The notes: a model not told the origin generated them from the sequence alone. Numbered from the stretch's first letter, positions 1-14,152 are shown. The stretch: 64,000 bases of DNA from Nephrocerus scutellatus (GCA_947095585.1 OX352763.1:25965462-26029461), one strand, 5' to 3'. Made by a program: numbers and translations.

Positions 1-1460
1 CCTTAATACTAAAACTCTTGGAAACTTTATCAAATAAGTGTCGTTAAGCTTTTGTAAATGTTTTCTAATAATTGTCATATGCTTGCCTAATAGATTTATA
101 AATGTACTCTTATTTGTGTGAATTTTTATCTTTAAAACTTATTCTTAGTAAATAAGGTCCGAAAAAGCATTAAAAACAAACATGGCTTTCGCTAATGAAA
201 TGAAGTTAAAGTTTTCCAACTAAAGCTAAGTTACTAACTAAAGACTTTGAAGCTGCTATTGTTGCAAAGAAATTACTATTGAGTATATTTTCAAGAAATA
301 ATCACAAAAGTAATCAAAAAATATAATATATAATAGAATTTTAATCCCATAAAATTAAGCAACACTAAAATATCTCTAAGTGTAAGTTAAAATATCTCAA
401 AATCCGAATTATAAGAAACTCAAAGAGGTTATTAATATCCATAGCTTTCAATTGATCTCCAACTGATGCAAAATTCATATTGTATTGATAAATCAAAGCG
501 TGCTTGAACGTTTCAGAAATGTAAACTCATCTGTATGTAAGATTATATTTTTACTGTTGTAACTCTGTATTCCTATTTTAAAATAATATTTATTTATTTT
601 TTTCTGATCCTTTAACTATTTTTAAAAGCTTTTTCTTATATAAGTGATTGATTATTTGAAATCAAATATTCATTTCTTTTTTGCAATAATACGGTTGTGT
701 TTCTATGAAAGTCCCAATATTTTAACTAATTAGCTTCTTGTTAATAATACTAAACGTTGCAAACTATACAATATTAAATCAGAGTAAATACATAATGATT
801 TTCACCTACCTAAATTTATGCATTAATGTTGACTAAATATTGTTTTTTTCTTGTAAATAAGGTTTATTATTTTAAATTATGTTGTCATCAGTTCTAAAGG
901 AAATAAAATATTTAAAGTTTAACATAAAAACTATTTTTTACTACACATAATGATAATATTATGTGTTATCCAAAGGTGATATAGGCGTTTGTACTCTATA
1001 AGAGTAGATCTCTGTTAAGCATGTGCTCTCATAAGCAAATTTGAAAATTCACAGAAAGTGTAAAAGACAGCGCCAGATATTTATGCAGATATAAATTCAT
1101 TATAACCATTAGTTGTAATTTGGGAAACATTAATAAACATTCATGGTCTATTTCTCAAATTGTAACTTAACCTGCTGAGCCGATTGAAGAGACTCGACAT
1201 TCTGAAAAATCGAGTTCACCAACAATGCCATCAGTCCCTGAGAGAAATTATAACATTTTTTTATTCTTCTAAAGTTTTTACCTAATGGCACACGCTCAAG
1301 GGGCTTAAACCCTTATGATGCAATGCACAGCGAGAACACAAAGGTATCAATGAAGGTAAAAAATGTCGATGTGCATGCATTTTGAATTCCTGCGGGTCAT
1401 ATTGATGCGGGATTACAGAGTTTGGTAAATCATTTCACATTCTTATTGTACGACTAAAGA
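1..1460. other. AT-rich sequence without recognisable genes
   Basis: No long open frame, RNA gene or known repeat was recognised here. The stretch is AT-rich throughout. From about 1300 onward it approaches the LINE remnant that follows. Confidence 0.5.
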
Positions 1461-1469
1461 AGAAAGAGT

Positions 1470-2880
1470 CTCAAAACTTAACAGTAAACTGATGAGCATT
1501 CAAAGCATAGCATACAAAGAGTATTGCGGTTGAATTCATGGAGGATCGGAATGCAACTGGCTATTTCTCTTGAGCAAAGTTTATGGAAAATCCGGTAAAA
1601 TAGTGACAAACAGGAGACATTCCTGCGATGTTCGAGAGAATCAATTCTTATTTCAATATTTCTGTCGTCTATAAGTTTTACCGAACGGTTCTGTATTCTG
1701 ACAAGGAAATGCAAAGTGGTCTTAGGCGCACCTGACCAGAAATGACCGTTATATTCAAGTTTGGGGTAGAAGAAGCCTTGTAAATAGTAGCCATATGAAA
1801 AGAAGTGAAATATTTCTTGCACCGTATTAGGAAGCCAAGGCACTTTTCAGTTACCTCGATGTAAGAGCCATTGATGGATAATGGCTGGGGGTTACTATTT
1901 CGCTACAACGACAGAAGACAGAAGACATTAGGTTTGTTATGCTGTCGAAGCCAGTATTTAACGATCTTAACATTGTTGTTTAAGTTCCACATCCGAGGAG
2001 AAGGGACGTGAACCTGGGAACATATAAGAGAAGCTAAGAGTACTGTCACGAGTGAAGGAATGTATTTGAATGTATCGTTAATGAAAAATAAGGAAGAGTG
2101 TCGGAGACAAAACACAGCAATGACGGACATCCGCATTTATATGAATATCAGACAGCCCAACATAACTATGATTGAATGGTTTGAAAGATAGCTTCTAATC
2201 CATTGAAGCGGAGTTACATCGATTCCACAAGCACGCATTTTTGACAGAAGAACTTGGTGCCAAGCTCTGTCGAATGCCTTTAAAATATAAAGTGCTACAA
2301 CTTTGCTTTCACCAAACTTGTGAAAAGACTGGTTTCACTTTTGGGTGAGATATGCCATCAGATCAAGAGTGGAACGTTGTTCATGGAAACCATACTGACG
2401 GTCATTGAGTAGTTCTCGTGATTCAAGATATTCATAAGCTGACAGTTAATCAGCGTTTCCATGACCTTAGAAAGAAGGGACGTTAGTGCTATGGGTACTA
2501 ACGTCGGTACGAAGAGAGACATGACGGTTCGCATTCTTTTTTTTTGATAAAGGCTGGACAAATGCTCTTTTCAAATTACTCGGAAAGAGTCCAGAATTAT
2601 ACAATTTGTACAAAAGCTTATGCGATGGTAAAGCCAGCGAAGAAGAACAACTCTTTAGAACTAATTGGGGAATACCATCTGGCCCAGCGGATTTTTGTAT
2701 GATGAGATCACTTACAACTCTTTCAACTTCACACGAGTACGTCCCATAGAGTGTTCGATACTTGGAACTACAGGTGGAAGCAAAGCAATGCACAATCTGG
2801 AAGCGTGGAGGTAGGTACAAAATGTGCAGCATTCTTGCTTGGCTCTGGCTTTATTCTTAGAGCTGACAGCTGGAATATCT
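1470..2880 (-). mobile_element. Decayed jockey-type non-LTR retrotransposon (reverse transcriptase and C-terminus)
   Basis: Reading the minus strand from about 2850 down to 1480, broken frames match the reverse transcriptase of jockey-clade LINEs. There is a KSAGPDGIP block near 2690, a block reading as QYGF..RSTLDLMAYLT near 2370, a VVALYILKAFDRAWH block near 2280, and a C-terminal block near 1640-1790 with PKLEYNGHFWSGAPKTTLH and SLEHRRNVSCLSLFYR. The catalytic Asp expected in the VVALDIS motif is Tyr here. Several frameshifts and stops separate the blocks, so this is a dead copy. Copies of the same family lie at 15.9-16.5 kb and 28.4-29.8 kb. No 5' end or tail was identified. Confidence 0.8.
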
Positions 2881-3099
2881 TTTTTTTTTCTTTATTTATA
2901 TTTAGACAATGTTTTTAACAACCAAATTTTTAGATTGAACAATGCTAAAAATACGATAGTTTTGAGTATCGAAGAAATTAAAATAAAATGATATTTTAAT
3001 TTGTATTAGGTATTTCCATTGCGAGCGTGCCATGATTGTCAAAAGATTTTAAATGAATTAAAATGGAAGTATACAGAGTATGCTAGTAATATTTCGTTT

Positions 3100-3320
3100 A
3101 AAGAAATAAAAAGGTCATCAAAAGAAAAAAAATTGATTTTTGGTGCAATACACGCTTACAAGAACAACAATTAAATTATTTTTATTCATCAGTACTAGTA
3201 TTTTAATATAAATTCAAAATACGATAATTATTGCACAAATACGATAATCGCTATCTTTAGCGTTGTTAACACTGAGCTCAACACACAATTAAAATTTGAC
3301 AGCAACATAGCAATAATCAT
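3100..3320. repeat. Dispersed ~200 bp repeat, copy upstream of WASHC4
   Basis: This contains the string TATTTTAATATAAATTCAAA followed by ATACGATAATT and a CTTTAGCGTTGTTAACACTG end. Related sequence occurs at about 25780-25910 and 44590-44770. All three copies lie 0.1-0.4 kb upstream of a start codon (here WASHC4 at 3449). Confidence 0.6.
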
Positions 3321-3448
3321 CAGCTGTTCGTGGCTGTATCCTGTATGTTGTTTACAGAAATTTGCCATTTGTTAATTATTGTTAGTGTAGTAATTAGTTA
3401 TTAAGACGAATATAATAATAATTGGATTTAAAGTTTTGTCTTTCAAAT

Positions 3449-6400
3449 ATGGATCAAATAGCGTTAAGTAAGTTTCTAAAATTTGTGATTTACAGAAAAT
3501 AAATAATGAAGAATTGTAATAATTTACAGTTTCGTCAGCTGAGCAGCAATTAAAAGATTTTGGCAATTTTCTTAATAATTATGATAAAAAACTATGCAAT
3601 CTATTGGAAAAGTCGCACCATACAAGCGACGAAAATATTATGCTGCAAAAGAATTACCCTGATTTAATAAAAATTAACTACTCAACAAATCAGGAAAATC
3701 TATCGGTTTTGAAGCTCATTGATTCCGACCGGCTATTAAATAAATCCATCTTAACGTTTGCCTACCTCTGTAATGAAGTTGACGAAATAGTTGTTATCGC
3801 TAAAGCAATGCAAATGAAATTTCTTTATATTGACGAGGACTTGTGCACAGTGGATCCTTTAATAGACGCCGGCGGTAGCCAACAAGCTATTTCATCACTC
3901 ACGAATGAAAAAATAATATATAAAATGGGCAACTCAATTGAGTTCCTGTGCAATGTGCAATTCCTTATTCAGCGCTGTGTAATGCTGGCGAACAACATGT
4001 TGCATCAGTGTGGAGCATCTATAGATTTAGAGAATCATATGTTTGATTTTAAATTTGTTGTAAGTGAATGATATACATATTTACAAATAATTTTGGATTT
4101 TTAAAAACTCTTTTGCAGGATGTTATTGACTGTTTATCTAATTTAGTCGTACAACTTTTGATATTCGATGAAATACTTGCAAGTTCTAATTTCAGTCAAT
4201 ATTGGCCAGTTTATAAAAAAGCTATCGAAGCTATTGCACGAAATATTAAAAAATTCGATTTTTGTACCTCAAGCGAAATTAATGGTTTGCTCAATTGCTT
4301 GCAAGAATTTGAATTTTTATTCTCGGGGAATATTTTTCAGGTAAGCAAAAAAACCCATAATTATTGTTACTGGAACATTCATTATCCCAATTTTTCTTTA
4401 CCAACAGAGTTTTCTCGATAGTACATTCACGTTAAAGGAAAAAATCAGACCGAAAGCTATTGGTCACTTGAGTTCACAATTTAACGAATATATGAAACAA
4501 AGTATAGCAACAATTGAAAAGTTCTCATCTGATCTAAGTGAATTTAGCGAATCCTATAAGATTATTAAAACGGTTGCTTTTTGTGTAGTTTTTCATGATT
4601 TCTGTGGTCAAGTTGAAACAAAACATGTGAAAAGTATTCTAGAATTAAATTCTAAGCACATGGGTATAACTTTGATTGGAAATGTGATGTGGTCGGCGGG
4701 TCCATTTCTTAAAAAACATGCTGAAACTCTTATGAAGCCTCACGAAAGACATCTTCAAGAAGCACAACGACAGCGGAAGAACTTTTTAAATTACCGCGTA
4801 CAAAGCTTGCAACGCGATTGTAAATCTTATTGTACCAAAGTTGGTCTATGGACGATTAAATTCGAAACAGCTCTTACATCTGGGACTTATAATTTGAAAG
4901 TTGACCAAATCAAAGTATTAGCTATGCTACTATTGCATGGTTTTGAATACGCTGGTCAGCTTAGTTACATTATAAAAGCTTTGGTAAATGTCCATGTGTT
5001 TCTTAACACAGCGATGTTAAAGAGTACTCTTTTGTCAGTTTGTAAACTCATGGAATTGCTCAAAATTATTCAATTGGTTTTTCAAAAAGACATCGAGAAT
5101 ATTTCGAAAATAATGCAATGCATTATTCAATATCTGCAATATAAGGCATTTCATATAATAACAACTGCTGTAAGGAAATTTTAATTATTATGTTGTAAAC
5201 GCTATAAGATTTAATTTTGCAGAAGAAGATTGCCAGCACTAAAATGAATGATCGTAATGTTGATGCGTTGGCCGCTTTGAAGATTGCCGAAAAATGTCTC
5301 CATGGATCAGCAACTCATTCTCGTATACTAATTGCTAAACTTGCCATTAATTGTACAAACGCCAACCATCGAACTTTATCGAGCTCTCAATACGAAAAAT
5401 TTTCTGCTATAGTTTCTCGAATAGAACTCCTGGCTAGCTTTCAGGATAACCTTGAACAGGTGTGCGACACGTCTTTTTTATACTGGCACCAATCACTACT
5501 GTCAGCGTATTTAAAGCAGATTGTTGAGAAAAAAATGGACTTTAACTCCTTTCAGGTACTGTGTAAGCATCAATATCAGCAAGGAATAACCAATTAATGT
5601 TCATGTTATAGTTTCTTGTAAAATCAGCAAACGACTGTGGAAAGGCGCTGGACTTCTTCCAACTAGGAGACCTCAAACTAGCAGGAATACTCAAAAGTTC
5701 CAACTTTAAAAGTATTAAATCCGAAATTTTGAATAATTTGTGTGCACAAATCGAAATGTTTCTTAGAGTTGAAGTGCATTCTAGTTTGCAATTGGACAAG
5801 ACAAGTCCATTTGAACAAAGCATAAATGACTACAGAAGTTTAATTAGTATTTCTCCCATTGAGATTAATGGTCAGCATTTAATTTTAAAAGGTAACAAAC
5901 ATTTAAGGAAATTATTATTCTTACATTTCATTCAATTCTTTAACAACGTAGATTACGTTGAGAACTACCTAAGTAGTATGTTCTACAATTTAACAACAAT
6001 TTCATTACACGACTGGAAAATATATGAGGAAATGCGGCAACTAGCAAATCACCGTTTAAAGTTGCATCCAATTGAAGATTACTTGCCAACTCAAACGCTG
6101 GAACAGGTATTTCTTTTGTTCTTGGGCGTAAGATTTCCTTGTTGCTTTTGATTTCTTAATACAGGGCATTGATGTATTGGAAATTATGAGAAATATTCAT
6201 ATATTTGTATCGAAGTATACGTACAACATGAATACTCAAATTTTCGTGGAACATCGAAGTGTCAATAAACATTTGGGTACGATTGGAATAAGCCACATTG
6301 CAAACTCTTTGCGTACACATGGCACTGGTATTATCAACACGACGGTTAACTTTACTTATCAGTTTTTGCGTCAGAAGTTCTACACATTTTCACAATTTCT

Positions 6401-7378
6401 ATACGATGAACAAATAAGGTCACGCCTTATGAAAGAGTTTCGACTTTTAGTTGATAATAAACAAAAAGCCAATACTTCCATATATACATATGAGAGAGCT
6501 GAATCATTTAATAAGGATATACGTAAACTAGGTTTAACCCCTGGCGAACAATCGTATATGGATCTATTTCGGAAAGTTATAACCCATATTGGTACGTTTT
6601 AAGAAAACTGACTCAAATTATTGAATAATAGTTCCTTAAATTTAGGCAATGCAATGGGATATATACGGCTGATTCGGTCGGGATGTATACACGTAAATTA
6701 TAGCGCCAGTCTTTATTTACCAAAATTCGACGACACCTTGACATTTGTGGAGCAAGCCAAGAAAGATCAATTACATGAAGTCACAGTTAATGCGGCTGAA
6801 AATCTTGAAGAAAACATTCGCAACCTATCGAAGAGTTTTTCCGATAGAACTGATTTTTTTAAAGTAATTTTCAACTACACACGTACGACCTTTTTATCTC
6901 TCAATGTTTTCTGTGTTTGTTTTAGATTCTTGTAGATGCATTCCAACCGTTTTTCCGTAATCCCAACAATATACATTTAAAGAACTTCTACCTCATCGTA
7001 CCTCCTCTGACACTCAATTATATTGAATACATTTTAAGCGCCAAGGAAAAAATCACAAAAAAAGACAGACAAGAAGCTGTACTTTTTGACGATGGCTTTT
7101 CTGTTGGATTATCGTATATTTTAAAGCTTTTGAATCAAATTGGTGAATTCAATTCGTTGCAGTGGTTTGCAACAATGCGCGACCGTTTCGATGCAGAACG
7201 GAGAAAAGTTAATGAAATGCAATCTGAAATTATTAAAGACAAAACAAACACAAACAAAGGTGAAAATGAAAAACTTCAACAGACATTGGCATTGACGGAA
7301 CGGCGCATCAATGCTCACCAAATTGAATTCAATTGGTTGTATTATAACTTAAGTAGCGCGAAAATATTTTTTCACTGA
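3449..7378 (+). CDS. WASHC4: WASH complex subunit 4 (SWIP / strumpellin- and WASH-interacting protein)
   Basis: Spliced by eye into nine exons: 3449-3467, 3530-4059, 4119-4340, 4408-5169, 5223-5555, 5612-6106, 6165-6591, 6646-6863 and 6926-7378. They join in frame to 1152 aa, close to the about 1170 aa of human SWIP. All introns are 44-67 nt with GT..AG ends. SWIP is a scaffold of the pentameric WASH complex, which drives Arp2/3 actin branching on endosomes. Family landmarks are clear: TLEQ joined to [16 protein letters not shown] across the exon 6/7 junction, [20 protein letters not shown] in exon 7, [13 protein letters not shown] in exon 8, [16 protein letters not shown] and NLSSAKIFF near the C-terminus. 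The 19-nt first exon is the least certain part; it gives an ATG with phase matching exon 2. The gene looks intact. An AATAAA lies near 7400. Confidence 0.93.
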
Positions 7379-7849
7379 TTTCACTGATTTCACATCACAA
7401 TAAATACATACATTATTTTCCTATTCGATGATAATCATTTCGAATGTAGTTAGTTAAGAACGGAACTGAAGCTGTGAGAAGGGTGATAAACAGGGGGGAT
7501 AACAAAAATATTAATGTCAGAGCGCATTCAGACGTCTCAAGTGATTCTAACACTCCAGTGATTTCAAATCTTACAATCTGTCAAAGCAAATAAGTCTAGG
7601 TGTTAGCAATCAACTTGTTCTGTTCACAAGAAGAAGCTTAGTCTTACAGCTAGATGGAATTACGATGAGCCTTTTAACTGAAGCCAAATATCTTGGCAAT
7701 ATCTATCATACTTCCAAGCTATCTTGCAGATCGAAGATTGAAGAGCAGACATGCAGCACTGATACATATGCTGAATTAGGGCCCTCAAATACCATTTATA
7801 AACCCAACCAAACCTAATTAATTAAAGAATTGATAAACTTGTGAATTGT

Positions 7850-8375
7850 CGTCCGGCAGATTCTTCTCGCACAATTTTTCTTAGGTAATTATTCTCGTGC
7901 TTCTCAGGAAATCCTTCTCACATTTTTTTCTTTTGCTTAATTATATATTTACTTAAAAACTGAAGCATGAAATAACTTAACTGGTTATAAAATTATTATT
8001 ATTAATTACTAATTGCCCGGCTGCCCCCGCCACACTACCCCCAGCCAAGACCCACCATAAGATACCTCCAACCATCCGCCCGCAAATCTATAACCTCTAT
8101 CCAATCCACGGTCTTCGAGCCTAGCTAGCGACCCACCACGTCACCACTAACCACTAAATAAATCCACCCCAGCCATCCCTATCCCCACCACATCACCATG
8201 TTTCACCTAGTATCGGATGAACGATCTTCGAGTTAATCTCGAACAGACATACAGACAAACATCATTTTAAAACGGAAAAATAAATTATATTGCATCGAAA
8301 AGAATAATAAAAAAGAATCAAATAAGAAATAAAAAGAATTGTGCGAGAAAAATTAGCCTAGACTCTTGTGAATTG
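7850..8375. repeat. Putative transposon-like element with strongly C-rich strand and short inverted ends
   Basis: Near 7863 the sequence reads TTCTCGCACAATTTTTCTT, and near 8335 an inverted relative reads AAGAATTGTGCGAGAAAAAT. Between them, about 8015-8200 is unusually rich in C on the plus strand (repeated CCACC, CCCC, CCATCC), unlike all surrounding AT-rich DNA. No open frame is present. A non-autonomous element is the simplest reading, but the family is unknown to me. Confidence 0.4.
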
Positions 8376-8569
8376 TGAATAGGCATTTTTCTAGAGCTCA
8401 ATTTTTCTAAATCAAAGAAATAAACTAAAAACTAGTTCCATTATTACATCTATGGTATGCATTAAAGTGAAATTATACCTTTATTAGAGGGTTCTGCAAC
8501 TGATGAAAAAAAGGCGAACAAATCCTAAACCGAGTGTAATCTGTCCTCTATCCTTATATATGAAATTTG

Positions 8570-8760
8570 TTTAGTTATTTTACGATTACGGGATAAGGAA
8601 TTACAACAACAATTGCACTATCTAATTCCTTCTTTGGAATAACAAAACCTGCTGTTTTGCTGGTTTTCAAATTATGAATCCTTAGGCGTATTTTATTTGC
8701 CGAGGAATAAGGAATTAGAATTTGAAAAGCAGCAAAACAGCAGGTTTATAAAATTGTGGT
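8570..8760. repeat. Dispersed repeat, copy 1 (related sequence at 44030-44145)
   Basis: The stretch GGAATTACAACAACAATTGC followed by a TAATTCCTTCTTTGGAAT block, and an AACAGCAGGTTT block, recurs in reverse orientation at about 44030-44145. The segment is itself partly self-complementary (AAACCTGCTGTTTTGCTG near 8646 and its reverse near 8730). It looks like a small foldback or MITE-type element. Confidence 0.5.
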
Positions 8761-9511
8761 CCGCACGACGCCTTCCATACAACTTTTTCCACGACGCACT
8801 TTACGGGTAAAAGAAAACACTCATAGTCAAATCAAAATAATATATACTTCCATACTTTAAACAAAATGTTAAGCCTCAAAAAACAGCAAATGAACACTGA
8901 TGTATTTAACTTTATTGAATAAAATGTGTAAATGAACGTGACATATTTTATGTAAACATATTTACATACTCGACAACGACAACAGATCAAATAAATTTAA
9001 TTTAAATATCATGTAAAAAATAATGTTAATATAAAATTACAATAAAATACATATTTGTTTACCATGTAATCAGTACTTTCCTTTCTTGTTGCCATACCAT
9101 TGTTTAACTTTAATATAGTGAACATTAAAAAATGTAATATATATATATGTATATATGAATTGACTTTTGTGTAAATTTTAATAGATTTTTCCCAGTAAAT
9201 TGAAATTATTATTTTCAACGAGATGCCAAAAAAGCTCAGCTCATGAAAGGTTGAAACTCTTTTAAAAATAACACTGCATAGCATTGGAAGCGATTTAATG
9301 TTGAGGTTAATGCACAAAATTTGCTTTTCATTTGAAAAACATCTACAAAAAATACTTTGATATTGTAAACTAAATATTTGTCCTATTAAGTATATGCTAT
9401 ATAAGTAAAAATCTATAAAATTTCACATTTAAATATTAAATTTAAAAATAACAGAAATGCACGTGCGTTGCTCAAATGGTAAAATGTAAATATTTTACTT
9501 AAATTGCGTTT

Positions 9512-12500
9512 TTAGTTTGTCCTTATTACAGCCGCAGCTGGTTTAATAGTGATATGTATTAGTAAAGAAGCCAGCTCCAGTTCTTCGCTGAATTTATTAC
9601 ATAACGTAACACTGCGGTAGCCCGTTCGTATGCAATTTATGGGATAAACAGCCTGAGCAACAAAATGAGTCTCAGCAAACATATCTTCGTCTTGAATTTC
9701 AAAACGTAGTAAAGCAAAATGTGGATTGCGCACAGAAAACTCGCAAGTCTCATTCCAAATGGGATTGTATCCATTTTCATTTGTTTTTGCCCGATGCTTT
9801 ATGCCAGAGTCGAAACTAGCGCCTGCTACTTCAATTACAACTGAAGGATTATTGCTTTTACCACCACGAAACAAATGTCTTGCTCCGATAATTCGAATTG
9901 TTATGAGTTTTTCTTCCATTTGGCTAATTGCAAGTGGATTATTCGGATCGAATCCATCGACACACATAAACTTGGGCTTCAGCAAGTAGCCACATTGTCC
10001 GTTGTCACGAAATTTCGCCTGGTTCAATTGCATAGCTCTGTCACCAGTTTGATAGTTTAACGCTATCATCTGTGATCCAACATTCCAAAATGGTACTGGA
10101 TTAAAATTAGACGAATCAAGGCGTTGGCCCTTGGGATATACACGACTTATTTGATTGCGATGATATCCGAGAAACAGTTGTGTGTTCTGTTGGAGGAATT
10201 GTTTTTCCGCTTTTGTTTCGGGAAAACTGGACATTTCGTAAAACACCCAGTTGTGTTCACGAAACGGAACACTGCGGAAATAGATAATTAGATCGGACAT
10301 TTCCTTTGCTACACGCGCACTTCGCTCCTTCTTGCGACGCTCTGTTGCCAGCTGATTTGCTATTTGAGCAGCTTCTTGAATGGCTTTAATCCAATCGTAT
10401 GCCAACTCCTGATTATCAAAGCCAATTATAAATGTGTTCTGCATTGTTGGTGTTTGAATTTGTAACTTCATTACTATACCGGGCTCATTCGATTCAAAAA
10501 GACTTGCTACTGCTCCGTGAATTTCGATGGAATCAGTTCGCGAGAAGCTCTCATTTGTCGTTTCATCATTGAATGAATTGTAATCCTCGTTCGAGGCATC
10601 AATTACTTTCACATAATTTGCCGGTAAATGCCTTTGTATCATACCACCGTAGTCACCTCGCCACCACATTGTATTATTACGCTGGACATTTGTGATAATT
10701 GCATGTTTCGGAAATGATAATTCGTCTGGCTTGTCTGCTTTGTAACTGTATAGAGCTTTGCAAGTTACTCGATCATTTAAACTAGGATCCATGTAGCTAG
10801 AGGCATCATTAAAATCATTTCCATTATTATCGTTCACCACTAGAGAAGCCTGACTGACAAGCAGTTTCTGTCGCAAAAGCTCCTGCGACACTGGATACAA
10901 CAACTTTACATTGCGATATAACGGATTTCTTGTATAGTAATTAACCAGACTTACTAAACTTTCAAATTGTGTTGTATCAACAATATAAAGTCGTCCCTCC
11001 TGCATAATGCGGCAATGCTTAACTTTACGATTAATTGTAAACGAGATCACAAAAGCATTAGAACTTTGAACACTGTTTCGCACTAAAAACGATCCAATGT
11101 CCAATTTAATAAGAACAGTCTCGGCTTGTTCTTTGGTTGTATTCGGATGAAACCATTCTTGAGTTTCGTGTTTCTTTGGCTGCGGAACCGGCTCCTTGAG
11201 TGTAATGGAAAACTCAGAGCTTCGAAACATATTCTTCCGATAGTAGACAATTAAGCTGTAAAGACTATCAAATACGAAATTGTCGACTAGATAATATTTA
11301 GTTGTGCCATTTTCATGTTTCAATTTGATGCGGCAATGATTTGGTCGGTTTCGACGCCAAAATGACAAACTGTAATCACCGACAAATGTGGCCGACTCAC
11401 GTACCAAAAATGTGCCATCGCCTAAATGCTTATAAGATTGTAAAAGTGCGTCTGCCTCCTGGCGTCCACCTGAAAAGGGGAAATAAAATAATTTGGTACT
11501 TCTTTTTTGGTCACCCAACCTTATAAACTAAATGTGTATATTAAAAGATTTATTGCTCCTCTTTTACCTTCTAATTTTCCGTGAAACCAATTTTCGCCAA
11601 AATGTAGTTCATCGTTGAATAAATTTTCTTTTGGTTTGGGCATCACAGCTGACGATTGTTGTTCGATCTCTTCATCGCGATTATCGTCCGTTTCCGATGA
11701 ATAAATTAACTCTTGTTGCGTTAAAACAAAGTGAAACAGATTCCAAGATTTGTCAACTGGATCCTTAAAATATAGCATTCCTTCTTTGATAATATTGCGT
11801 ACATTTTCATTTTCTTCACCAGAACGACCGATCAATGCTGGCATACCGGTTCCACCGCCAACGCTAGCAACACCACCCGCACAACCATCTTCGTACTCCG
11901 GCAACTTTTTATGTTTTAAAATTATCCTATGCCTTAACTGATGTGGCGAAGGCATTTGTGTTTCATTACGGTCACAACGTTGTACTAACAACATATCACC
12001 AAATACTTCAGTCAACGCCTGTGCCATGTTCCGTTGTTGTTCAAGCGAGCAATTTTGTTCAATGGACAGAATCACCGGAAATTCGGAAGTAACAAATGCG
12101 TGCTCTTTGATGGTTTTGATTACATCTTTAAATTTAATTTTTGACGTAATTGTGTGCCCATGAAAGATATATGGCAGATTGTCTGGTCCATTCCAACAAT
12201 CTAATTCAATGCAACGACAGCCCATACGTAAAGCTCGTGCATAAGCCTCTGTAGATGATTCGCTGGAAAATTGATCGCCAGTCAAGTAAGTGTTATGTGA
12301 TGAGGCTATCCAATAATTGGACATTGATTGATTCATGTCCATATATATTTTGTCACAGTTTTTATCCCATAAATCATTTTGCTTAGAAAATAAGAAATCA
12401 ACAAATTCTGAAATAGTCAGATATGGCTCTTGAATGTCCCGCTCAATATCCTGAATGAAGTCTAGAACAAAATTAAGAACTGCCGCTGATTCTCCAGCCA

Positions 12501-13284
12501 TCTGATCCTGCTGCTCAACAAGTAAAAACTTTTCAAACTCCCTTAAGTTCACGTTCTGATTATCTATGGAATAAGCGAATTGCCCCCCATGACGAAAGCA
12601 ATCGTCAAGAAAATTTTGCGGCATTAACAGCCTACGATATAAACGCGAAAAATCATCAAATCTTAGATCGCTTTTTCTGCGGATGTCGTCTTCGGAGACC
12701 AACTCCATTAGTTTCCCTGTATTCATTTTACAGCTGACACCGGAGAGAAATGATTTAAAATCCCTAACGGTTACTTGAACACCTTCCTTGGAATGTTGAT
12801 TGCTATTTTCAATTGCATAGTACTCCCGTCGTAGCCACCGCTCTACTTGTAACGGGTATGGAGCTTTTTTCGTATCTTTAACCATATAATTAAGACCCTT
12901 AACCCAATGTTTGCACTCTTGTTCAGAAAGTGCCACAATTGAGAACGTCTTTAGCTTAAAGGTGCTGCCGTACAAGACAACAAAACATTTGTCGTGCTCA
13001 AATTTTTTTATTTCCTCTGCAAAGTTACGAAACTCCTTCGAACTCTTTCCAATTCGAATTTCCTTGACTTCGCGCAATTCTAAGGAACCTTCAAAGTCTG
13101 TCCGAGTATTTGAATTGACAGACGACCACAAAAGCTGCCGTGTCTCACGAACCAGAATTAGTTTCCTTTGCTCCGGACGGTGCTTTGAATAAAGTTTAGT
13201 GATAATTGTACCACGTTCTAGCATACATATTGTCTGTTCCATTTCACCCAGCGAGGGCACACTTATCGAACTGAAGCACTTCAT
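9512..13284 (-). CDS. sl: 1-phosphatidylinositol 4,5-bisphosphate phosphodiesterase gamma (PLC-gamma, small wing)
   Basis: Two exons, 13284-11568 and 11469-9512, joined over a 98-nt intron (GAAG|GTAAAAG ... TTTTCAG|GTGGACG), give 1224 aa, the usual length for insect PLC-gamma. The enzyme cleaves PIP2 to IP3 and diacylglycerol downstream of receptor tyrosine kinases. Domain order is complete: N-terminal PH (about 20-140), EF-hand region (150-300), catalytic X half (about 318-460) with His330 in SSHNTYLTGDQ and His375 in FHGHT, first half of the split PH, N-SH2 (about 563-665, FLVRES with Arg596), C-SH2 (about 678-770, FLVRNS with Arg703), SH3 (about 807-861), second PH half, Y half (about 960-1075) and C2 (about 1095-1205). 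The intron falls inside the first SH2 domain. No damage seen. Known role in flies: wing and eye growth and differentiation signalling. Confidence 0.96.
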
Positions 13285-14152
13285 TATGTTGTTTCCCTTA
13301 TTTCATGAATATATTTTATAATAATATGGTATATTTTCTGCTATTATAATAGTAAATTTTTAATGCATTTTATATTTATTTAACTTCGTTTGTGATATAT
13401 TAAGCTCTAGTATCACAAATTTTTGTTTAATGGCTTCATTTTACTTTCCCTTAAACATAATTTGCTCCAAAATGTTCTTTGTTTAAAATATATGTTTTCA
13501 AAAATAAACAAATAATATTAATGCAATAAGAAAAATATACGAGTAAACAGTAAGACTAACAAATGAAAATTTTAACACAAACTTCAGGGTTTTTGGTTGT
13601 CAGAAAAATGGGAAACCTTTATCAATTAGGCTTGTTCGATTGCTGTATATTTGTCGCTGACAGTAACTAATTGTATTCTTTAAAGGTGCATTTTCATGCC
13701 GACGCTGACGCTAGTTTTCAGCGTCAAATGCGGCACCCTGGTAAAATTTCAACATGTAAGTCATCTCGAAAAAAATGTACCGTCAAAGCTAAACCCTGTT
13801 TAGCTTTTTTGGGTATACTAGCGTCACCACTGTTCGAATAATCGAATTGAAAACAATCGATAACAAATCATAATTTTATTTTAATGTTTGGTAATTGTTT
13901 CAAAAGTGCAATGCAATCAACATTTGATATTTATTGGTTACAGCCTTTTTTTTAATATCACTAAGTTCGATTTAAATTTATTTACAAGCTATTATTACAC
14001 GTTTATTTTTTAATTCTATTTAATTATTGATAACAATCAGGCGTTGTTGTGGTTATACACAAGAGGTTAGGAACCTTCGATAATTCGATATATATGGATA
14101 CACTGATAGTGAATTGGAATTTTTTTGACGCTTTTTCGAGATGGGGTTCAAT

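Larger units (their letters stand above)
7379..9511. other. Intergenic region between WASHC4 and sl (tail to tail)
   Basis: The two flanking genes converge on this region, so both 3' UTRs should lie in its edges. No coding gene was recognised. The middle holds two repeat-like segments described separately (7850-8375 and 8570-8760). The rest is AT-rich. Confidence 0.5.

Noticed and set aside
3372..3566. Minus-strand frame over the first exons of WASHC4
   Set aside because: It is the complement of real coding and intron sequence and has no similarity of its own.
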